Below are positions 60,101-64,000 of a stretch of 64,000 bases of DNA, in pieces. Made by a program: the position numbers and the translations under genes. Below the pieces are notes generated by a model, which saw only the letters and a list, made by a program, of their open reading frames with translations, had not been told where the DNA came from and did not search any database. This DNA comes from Chitinophaga nivalis (lineage in GTDB: Bacteria > Bacteroidota > Bacteroidia > Chitinophagales > Chitinophagaceae), in the NCBI RefSeq assembly GCF_025989125.1, contig NZ_JAPDNR010000001.1:5754087-5818086 (forward strand). Reading direction: 5' to 3'. Numbering within the stretch: position 1 is the stretch's first letter; each line of letters opens with the position of its first letter.

Positions 60101-63100
60101 CGATACCGTTAGATAACAGGTAATCACTGATACCGGTAGCATCCCGGCGGATCGCTTCACTTAAGAGGTGTAATTCATTGCCATACAGCAATGCACTGAA
60201 TATTTCGGATACAGATACATCAAATACATACGAAGTGTAGGCCGCAATCTTCGCCCCTTCGCTATCGCCATAGGCCGAACGGATGGCTTGTACCGTATTG
60301 ACTACACCACCTTGTTCCACCATCACTCCCTTAGGCATCCCCGTAGTACCGCTGGTATAAATAACATAGGCCAGCTGGTTGGCAGTTGCACCGGCGTGTA
60401 AGTTCTCCGTAGCATAGCCAGCGAAGACGTCGCTATCTACACAGCAGGTGGCGATGGAAGTATCTGCCGTAAGAGACGCCAGTTTTTCAATATGCCGGCT
60501 GTTCGTCAATACAACTTTGGTATGCGTATCTGAAAGAATATAGTTGATACGGTCGTCGGGATAGGCGGTATCCACCGGTACATAAGCGCCACCGGCTTTT
60601 AATACACCCAGCATAGCAATCAGCATATGCACCGAACGATCCAGACAAAGCACCACCAGTTCATCCGGCTGAATGGTATAGGTTTGCTGCAGGTAAGCTG
60701 CCAATTGATTGGCTTTGGCATTCAGCTCTCCGTACGTCAGTTGCGTATGCTCATGCACTACGGCTATCCGATCCGGCGTTTGGGCTGCCTGTTCTTCAAA
60801 TAGCTGTTGCAGCGACTTATCCGTCACATATGTGGCGGCCGTGTCATTCCAACCATGTATCACCACTTCATACCCTATGGCATCCAGATAACGAATGGCG
60901 CTGACTTTTGTACTGTGCTGATCTGCCGCTTTCAGGGAAGACAGCTGCGTCAGTATCTCTTTATAAGTTTGGATATAAGCATGAATGGTAGCTGGTTCAA
61001 AAAGACCAGTTGCATAGTTAAATATTCCCTGTACTTCTTCTCCGCTATCATCCAGCATGGTGGTCAGGTCATACTTGGCAATAGTTTGTATCTGATCACT
61101 GGTGTATTGTGTAAACAATTGATTATCCGACACCATCTCTGCACCAAAGTGCTGTACACTGAACAATACCTGGAAAACAGGATGACGGGAAGTATCCGGT
61201 TCCACTTGCAGCTCATCCACCAGCTTCTCAAATGGCAGATCCTGATGCAACTGTGCAGCTATCACCGAAGCGCCTACCTGCCGGATAAAATCCACCAGCG
61301 TCTGCTCTCCGTCTATCTCTTCCCGTAAGGCCAGCGTATTTACAAAGAAGCCAATCAGGTCTGCTATCTCTCCATAATGACGGTTAGAGACCGGGCTACC
61401 CACTACTATATCCTGCTGATTACTGTAACTGCTCAATAACAAATAATAACCACTCAACAACAAACTATACATACTTACTTCCAAATCCCGTGATACCGCC
61501 CGTAAGTCGTCAGTGATAGCCTTATCTATGCTAAATGAAATATCCGCCCCTGCATAACTGATCTGGGCCGGTCTTGGCTGATCAGTTGGCAGGTACAATG
61601 TTTCATAACCGGTCAAACGGCCGTTCCAATAAGACAACTGTTGATCCAACACGCTACCTGTCAGGTAATCGCGCTGCCATAGTGCAAAATCTTTGTATTG
61701 TAATGGTAAGACAGGCAACACGTAGTTATCCGTCTTTTCGCCCGCAGCAGATGCCGCATGATAAGCATAGTTGTTTCCCAATTCACGCAGCAGAATGTCC
61801 GTGGACCATCCATCAAAAGCAATGTGATGTAATACAATACTCAGATAATACGTAGCTGGTGCTCCGGCAGTATGCAGGGTATAAAGGTTCAGCAGTACAG
61901 GATACTCTTTATCCAGTTTAAAAATATGACTGGCTGCTGCCGCCAGTGCTGTTTCCAGCTCATCGTTGCTGAATAATTCTTTCGTTGTGATGGATAAAGG
62001 ATATACCTGATCATCCATTACCTGCTGATAACTGTTACCTGATGCACTGGTGTGAATCAGTGTTCTCAGTATTTCGTGCCGGTGAACAATATCACGTAAT
62101 GCCGGTATCAGGTACTTTATCTCTACTGCTGCCTGCAGTTGCAGCACGATCGGAATATTATAGGCGTGACTACCTCCTTCATAATTTTCGATAAACCATA
62201 ACCGTTCCTGCGCAAAGGATAATAACTGTTCCTGTGGTGCAGATACCGGTGCTGCAGTTATATGTACCTGGTTGTCTTTACCAGACAATAACCAGGTCGC
62301 TAATTTCCTGATTGTACGGTAAGTGAAAAGTACAGATACATTCACCTGTGTGTGCAATTCCTTATTCAGCCGGTTTATTAGTCGGATAGCCAGGATACTA
62401 TTACCACCCAGCCGGAAGAAGTCATCCTGCACACTAATCGTGGCTGCGTCCAGGCCTAATGCAGCACCAAAGATTTCGCACAAGGTAGTTTCCGTAATAT
62501 TCTGTGGCGCTTCATAGCGGTTGGTATCCGTAAACTGCGGATCAGGCAATGCCCGGCGATCCAGCTTACCATTGAGGGTCAATGGTAGTTTGTTCAGGTG
62601 TACCAGTACTGCCGGCACCATATAATCCGGCATGGTCGTTTTCAGGTGATCCAGCAGCGCTTGCTCATTCAAAACGGTATCTGATACATAGTAGCCTACA
62701 AGATAGTTGCCTTCACCAGACAGAGAATTTTTCACCAATACCACGGCCTGCTTCACACCTGTATAAGCGGATAACCTGCTTTCTATTTCACCCAGCTCCA
62801 TCCGATAACCACGCAGCTTCACCTGGAAGTCGTTACGACCAATATATTCGATATTACCATCTGCCACGTAGCGCACCAGGTCGCCGGTCTTATAAAGCCG
62901 GGCATTGGCGCCGGCTACCTGTTCTTCCGCGGTCCGGAACGGATTCAAGATAAAACGTTCGGCCGTTAATGCCGGCTGGTTCAGGTAACCACGGGCTACG
63001 CCTGCACCACCCAGGTACAGCTCACCCACTGCTCCTACAGGCACCGGGTAATGATGACGATCCAATATATAAGCGGTAGTATTGGCTATCGGGCGACCGA

Positions 63101-64000
63101 TTGGAATCACACCCGTCACCAGCGCCGCATAATCATTACATTGGTAGGTCGTCGCAAAGGTGGTGCTCTCCGTTGGGCCGTAACCGTTGACCAGTTTCAC
63201 CCGGCCATTTCGCGCCATTAGCCGTTGCACATGTGTATAGGACAGTTGCTCGCCGCCCGCTACAATATATTTCAGCTCATGCAGACAAGACAATTGTTCA
63301 TCTACCAGCGTATGGAATAAGGAAGTGGTAATAAAACAAATGGTGATCTGGTTATCGATGATCACATTTTCCAGCTGCTTCAGATCCAGCGATACCTCCT
63401 TACCAGTGATAACCAGGGTGGCGCCGTTCAGCAGGGCGCCGAAGATATCAAATACCGATCCGTCGAAAGCATAGTTCGCGATACCCAGCACTTTATCGGT
63501 CGCATCAAATGATACATAATCTACGTTTTTCACCAGACGGCTCACACTATGCTGTTCTACCATCACTCCTTTAGGCATACCCGTAGTACCACTTGTGTAC
63601 ATCACATAGGCCAGGTGATGGCCATTAACCGTACTTACCGGATCTGTGATCCCGTAGTCTGCAAATGCTACGGCAAATGCAACACTATCAATATTCGTGA
63701 CAGCAATAGCTTTATCCTCCTTGATCGACGCCAGTTTAGCTGCATACACCTCATTGGTTAACACAACTTTGGCTTGGGTATCAGATAGGATATAATCAAC
63801 CCGGTCATCCGGATAGGCGATATCGATCGGCACATAAGCACCACCAGCTTTCAACACGCCCAGTATGGCGATCAGCATATGTTCCGAGCGATCCAGGTAG
63901 AGTGCTACCAAATCATCCGGCTGAATAGTATATACTTCCTTCAGATAACCAGCCAGCTGGTTGGCACGGGCATTCAGTTCACCATAAGTCAGCCGGATAT
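1..64000 (-). CDS. Giant multimodular non-ribosomal peptide synthetase, partial at both ends
   Basis: One minus-strand frame (codons whose lowest plus-strand base is divisible by 3) runs through the entire window with no stop, by a line-by-line reading of the complementary triplets. Neither the start codon nor the stop codon is inside. The protein is a cytosolic assembly line. Adenylation (A) domains activate amino acids as adenylates, carrier (T) domains hold them on a phosphopantetheine arm at the serine of LGG(D/N)SI, condensation (C) domains form peptide bonds, and epimerization (E) domains convert L to D residues. I count 15 complete C domains plus the start of a sixteenth, 16 A domains, 16 T domains and 10 E domains. 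No thioesterase, reductase, starter C or MbtH-like gene is visible, so loading and release lie outside. At 21,330 codons or more it exceeds the 15-module kolossin synthetase of Photorhabdus (about 16,400 residues). The family assignment is certain. The single-ORF claim depends on assembly quality in near-identical repeats. Confidence 0.97.
191..4825 (-). other. NRPS module M16: C-A-T-E, Val/Ile-like, D residue
   Basis: The C domain starts at QEQLLSFAQERLWFIE near 4,820, with HHIAFDGWS at 4,389-4,415. A3 is TSGTTGMPK at 2,904-2,930. The A core FDGSVFDIF, IVAGGEQ and NGYGPTESTTF gives D-G-F-x-V-G-G-T-F. A10 (NGKLDR) lies near 1,895-1,912. The carrier serine is at 1,731-1,733 in LGGDSI. The E motif HHLLIDTVSWR is at 1,143-1,175, and the E domain ends near 285. 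It is the near-identical twin of M13. Confidence 0.92.
4826..7990 (-). other. NRPS module M15: C-A-T, X1 substrate, L residue, chimeric
   Basis: The C motif HHAILDGWS is at 7,554-7,580. A3 is TSGTTGLPK at 6,126-6,152. The pocket code is D-V-S-Y-I-A-Y-I-Y. The carrier serine is at 4,983-4,985 in LGGNSI with no E after it, so an L residue is expected. The C domain looks like that of M14 near the linker, while the A-T part is near-identical to M12. This is the pattern expected from recombination in the C-A linker near 6,673. Confidence 0.9.
7991..12545 (-). other. NRPS module M14: C-A-T-E, X1 substrate, D residue
   Basis: The C motif HHAILDGWS is at 12,105-12,131. A3 is TSGTTGLPK at 10,677-10,703. 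The pocket code is D-V-S-Y-I-A-Y-I-Y. The carrier serine is at 9,534-9,536 in LGGDSI, and the E motif HHLLIDTVSWR is at 8,946-8,978. Its A domain is very close in DNA sequence to those of M12 and M15, and its C domain resembles that of M15. It is therefore the likely source of parts of M15, or has been homogenised with it. Confidence 0.9.
12358..19030 (-). repeat. Recent long direct repeat, copy 1 (M13 and the A-T of M12)
   Basis: This is the partner of 1-6,673. Bases 18,958-19,030 are identical to 6,601-6,673. From 19,031 on, the two sequences no longer align without gaps, because the C domains of M12 and M15 are different. The near-identity implies a recent duplication or ongoing gene conversion. 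Confidence 0.93.
12546..17182 (-). other. NRPS module M13: C-A-T-E, Val/Ile-like, D residue
   Basis: The C motif HHIAFDGWS is at 16,746-16,772 (L-donor type). A3 is at 15,261-15,287. The A core FDGSVFDIF with NGYGPTESTTF gives D-G-F-x-V-G-G-T-F. The carrier serine is at 14,088-14,090 in LGGDSI, and the E motif HHLLIDTVSWR is at 13,500-13,532. The whole module is a near-perfect copy of M16, with every motif exactly 12,357 bp away. The specificity pocket is identical in the two copies. Confidence 0.92.
17183..20345 (-). other. NRPS module M12: C-A-T, X1 substrate, L residue
   Basis: The C motif HHAILDGWS is at 19,905-19,931. A3 is TSGTTGLPK at 18,483-18,509. The pocket code is D-V-S-Y-I-A-Y-I-Y. 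The carrier serine is at 17,340-17,342 in LGGNSI and no E follows. The A and T parts are near-identical to M15 at an offset of 12,357 bp, but the C part is clearly different from that of M15, with the change of identity at about 19,030. Confidence 0.9.
20346..24930 (-). other. NRPS module M11: C-A-T-E, Val/Ile-like variant, D residue
   Basis: The C motif HHAILDGWS is at 24,489-24,515. A3 is at 23,058-23,084. The A core reads FDGSVFDIF, YLATGGEQ and NVYGPTETTTF, giving D-G-F-x-A-G-V-T-F. This is a variant of the Val/Ile-like code, with Val at 322 as in the known Ile code D-A-F-F-L-G-V-T-F. The carrier serine is at 21,885-21,887 in LGGDSI. The E motif HHLLIDTVSWR is at 21,297-21,329. A different branched residue from the other D-G-F modules is possible. 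Confidence 0.88.
24931..29410 (-). other. NRPS module M10: divergent C, then A-T-E, X1 substrate, D residue
   Basis: The C domain (about 29,410 to 28,220) has HHAITDGWS at 29,007-29,033 and starts with IYPASYLQNGMLF. Its sequence differs throughout from both C families of this protein. It is joined to the A domain by a glycine-rich linker (28,170-28,208). A3 is at 27,609-27,635, and the pocket code is D-V-S-Y-I-A-Y-I-Y (unassigned X1). The carrier serine is at 26,466-26,468 in LGGDSI. The E motif HHLLIDTVSWR is at 25,878-25,910. The C type needed for the donor Thr cannot be settled by eye. Confidence 0.88.
28170..28208 (-). other. Glycine-rich C-A linker of M10
   Basis: The translation here reads GGGGPGFGGLPQG, directly after the divergent C domain of M10 and before the conserved W-N-E-T segment that leads into its A domain. 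No other C-A linker in the window has such a run. It marks M10 as assembled from parts of a different origin. Confidence 0.85.
29411..33000 (-). other. NRPS module M9: C-A-T, threonine, no E, rebuilt C-A linker
   Basis: The C motif reads HHIVFDEWS at 32,562-32,588, so the conserved Gly of HHxxxDG is replaced by Glu. The C-A linker is unusual: a 102-residue unit is present twice (31,132-31,743), and the W-N-D-T motif seen at the other C-A junctions is missing. A3 is TSGTTGRPK at 30,771-30,797. The A core reads FDFSVWELW, LNQTPFAF, VIFGGEAL and NMYGITETTVH, giving D-F-W-N-I-G-M-V-H, an exact match to the established Thr code. The carrier serine is at 29,610-29,612 in LGGDSI, the form that elsewhere in this protein always precedes an E domain, but here a C domain follows. 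A Thr hydroxyl could serve for lactone closure; that is speculation. Confidence 0.9.
31132..31743 (-). repeat. Tandem in-frame 306-bp duplication in the M9 C-A linker
   Basis: Two adjacent units of 102 codons (31,438-31,743 and 31,132-31,437) are similar along their length. Each contains the end of a C domain with a TYKIILQQLSQLQ segment, a Gln/Leu-rich helical linker (YQQLAQ), and the first residues of an A domain (LQEL...PEQT...). The upstream unit therefore carries an A-domain beginning that leads nowhere and runs back into a second C-domain end. The Gln/Leu-rich stretches look able to form a coiled coil. Confidence 0.88.
33001..36165 (-). other. NRPS module M8: C-A-T, unassigned X3 substrate, L residue
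   Basis: The C motif HHAILDGWS is at 35,721-35,747. A3 is at 34,293-34,319. The A core reads FDAFVNEIF, SFIPPAIL and NEYGPTEATVG, giving D-A-N-F-F-G-E-V-G, which I cannot assign. It differs from its duplicate M5 at pocket positions 239, 299 and 331. The carrier serine is at 33,156-33,158 in LGGNSI, and no E domain follows. The DNA around A3 is identical to M5, yet the substrate-binding part just downstream has diverged strongly. Confidence 0.88.
36166..40710 (-). other. NRPS module M7: C-A-T-E, probable basic amino acid, D residue
   Basis: The C motif HHAILDGWS is at 40,272-40,298. A3 is TSGTTGQPK at 38,841-38,867. The A core reads FDASIEQM, IDATPSLLNQ and NCYGPTETTIS, which aligns as D-A-E-D-N-G-C-I-S. 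Glu at 239 plus Asp at 278 again suggests a positively charged side chain such as Lys or Orn; this is an inference. The carrier serine is at 37,701-37,703 in LGGDSI. The E motif HHLLIDAVSWR is at 37,113-37,145. It is the counterpart of M4, with a changed pocket. Confidence 0.88.
40711..45330 (-). other. NRPS module M6: C-A-T-E, Val/Ile-like, D residue
   Basis: The C motif HHIAFDGWS is at 44,895-44,921 (L-donor type, following M5 without E). A3 is at 43,425-43,451. The A core FDGSVFDIF with NGYGPTESTTF gives D-G-F-x-V-G-G-T-F, again Val/Ile-like. The carrier serine is at 42,252-42,254 in LGGDSI, and the E motif HHLLIDTVSWR is at 41,664-41,696. Its C domain pairs with the C domain of M9 at 12,333 bp, while its A-T-E part pairs with M3 at 12,339 bp. 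The repeat boundary therefore runs through the C-A junction rather than between modules. Confidence 0.9.
45331..48495 (-). other. NRPS module M5: C-A-T, unassigned X2 substrate, L residue
   Basis: The C motif HHAMLDGWS is at 48,054-48,080 (post-E type, fits M4). A3 is at 46,626-46,652. The A core reads FDAFVYEIF, SFIPPVIL and NEYGPTEATVC, giving D-A-Y-F-Y-G-E-V-C, which I cannot assign. The A10 motif reads NGKLNHR instead of the NGKLDR found in the other A domains; the catalytic lysine is kept. The carrier serine is at 45,489-45,491 in LGGNSI and is followed directly by the next C domain, so the residue stays L. Module M8 is its duplicate at 12,333 bp. Confidence 0.88.
48496..53050 (-). other. 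NRPS module M4: C-A-T-E, probable basic amino acid, D residue
   Basis: The C motif HHVILDGWS is at 52,611-52,637 (post-E type). A3 is TSGTTGKPK at 51,174-51,200. The A core reads FDASVEQ, a segment ending in STPSFLEQ, and NEYGPTETTVT. The code aligns as D-A-E-H-I-G-E-V-T. Glu at position 239 is typical of Lys/Orn-type pockets (known Lys code D-A-E-S-I-G-S-V-C), so a basic residue is inferred, not proven. The carrier serine is at 50,034-50,036 in LGGDSI. The E motif is HHLLIDAVSWR at 49,446-49,478 (Ala in place of Thr, shared only with M7). M4 and M7 are in register at 12,333 bp. Confidence 0.88.
53051..57648 (-). other. NRPS module M3: C-A-T-E, Val/Ile-like, D residue
   Basis: The C domain starts at a YLANSLQEGFIYHA segment near 57,640, with HHAILDGWS at 57,207-57,233. 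This is the C type found after E domains in this protein. A3 is at 55,764-55,790. The A core reads FDGSVFDIF and NGYGPTESTTF, so the code is D-G-F-x-V-G-G-T-F and a branched aliphatic residue is likely. The carrier serine is at 54,591-54,593, with His in place of Arg before LGGDSI. The E motif HHLLIDTVSWR is at 54,003-54,035. From its A domain onward, M3 is in exact register with M6: A3, carrier serine and E motif are each 12,339 bp apart. Confidence 0.9.
57649..62236 (-). other. NRPS module M2: C-A-T-E, unassigned X1 substrate, D residue
   Basis: The C domain begins at a segment reading QEQLLSFAQERLWFIE near 62,235, and its catalytic HHIAFDGWS is at 61,803-61,829 (type accepting an L donor, consistent with M1 having no E). 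A3 is at 60,330-60,356. The pocket code is D-V-S-Y-I-A-Y-I-Y, from FDVSVSEIF, YLPPVML, YAGEPCD and NYYGPTEASIY. I do not recognise this code, and four other A domains here share it. The carrier serine is at 59,187-59,189 in LGGDSI. The E domain carries HHLLIDTVSWR at 58,599-58,631 with both histidines present, so a D residue is predicted. Confidence 0.9.
62237..64000 (-). other. NRPS module M1 (partial): A-T, Val/Ile-like, no E
   Basis: This is the first module visible in translation order. The window opens inside the A domain, at a segment reading LTYGELNARANQ, so only the first residues of A and its whole C domain are missing. A3 (TSGTTGMPK) is at 63,570-63,596. The A4 segment reads FDGSVF near 63,445-63,467, and the A5 segment reads NGYGPTESTTF. 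The pocket code as I align it is D-G-F-x-V-G-G-T-F, close to the Val code D-A-F-W-I-G-G-T-F. The carrier serine is at 62,397-62,399 in an LGGNSI motif. No E domain follows, and the next C is of the type that accepts an L residue, so an L residue is predicted. Confidence 0.88.

Noticed and set aside
1..64000. Repeated blocks as a CRISPR array or mobile-element copies
   Set aside because: The repeats are coding, kilobases long, in frame and domain-based. There are no short direct repeats with spacers, no transposase and no terminal inverted repeats.

Overview
The whole 64-kb window is one uninterrupted reading frame on the minus strand. It is the interior of a giant non-ribosomal peptide synthetase (NRPS) gene whose start lies beyond base 64,000 and whose stop lies beyond base 1. 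I read the complementary triplets of this frame line by line across the window and found no in-frame stop. Every conserved motif I located (15 condensation-domain motifs, 16 adenylation A3 motifs, 16 carrier-domain serines, 10 epimerization motifs) sits in this same frame. That makes at least about 21,330 codons, or more than 2.3 MDa. There is no intergenic space, promoter, terminator, RNA gene, mobile element or second gene in the window. The many short open frames on the plus strand are antisense shadows of the NRPS.

Organism: base composition is a little under 50 % GC by eye. Giant NRPSs of this style suggest a Bacteroidota host such as Chitinophaga. This is an inference from gene style only and is not proven by the window.

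Layout in translation order (high to low coordinates). M numbers are local to this window. M1 A-T (its C is off-window); M2 C-A-T-E; M3 C-A-T-E; M4 C-A-T-E; M5 C-A-T; M6 C-A-T-E; M7 C-A-T-E; M8 C-A-T; M9 C-A-T; M10 C-A-T-E; M11 C-A-T-E; M12 C-A-T; M13 C-A-T-E; M14 C-A-T-E; M15 C-A-T; M16 C-A-T-E; M17 start of a C. The protein is built from a three-module super-repeat (E, E, no E) of about 12.35 kb, repeated in nearly perfect register. The odd module M9, predicted to load threonine, sits between two pairs of super-repeats. The C-domain types fit: C domains after an E are of one type (HHAILDGWS-like), and those after a module without E are of another (HHIAFDGWS-like), with M10 as the exception.

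Predicted product segment (16 residues, 10 of them D): Val/Ile-like (L), X1 (D), Val/Ile-like (D), basic (D), X2 (L), Val/Ile-like (D), basic (D), X3 (L), Thr, X1 (D), Val/Ile-like (D), X1 (L), Val/Ile-like (D), X1 (D), X1 (L), Val/Ile-like (D). X1 is the unassigned substrate of five A domains that share the pocket code D-V-S-Y-I-A-Y-I-Y.

The most interesting signals are the size of the ORF, the three-module super-repeat with recent near-identical copies, sharp identity steps that look like recombination at C-A linkers and inside an A domain, and the rebuilt M9/M10 junction.
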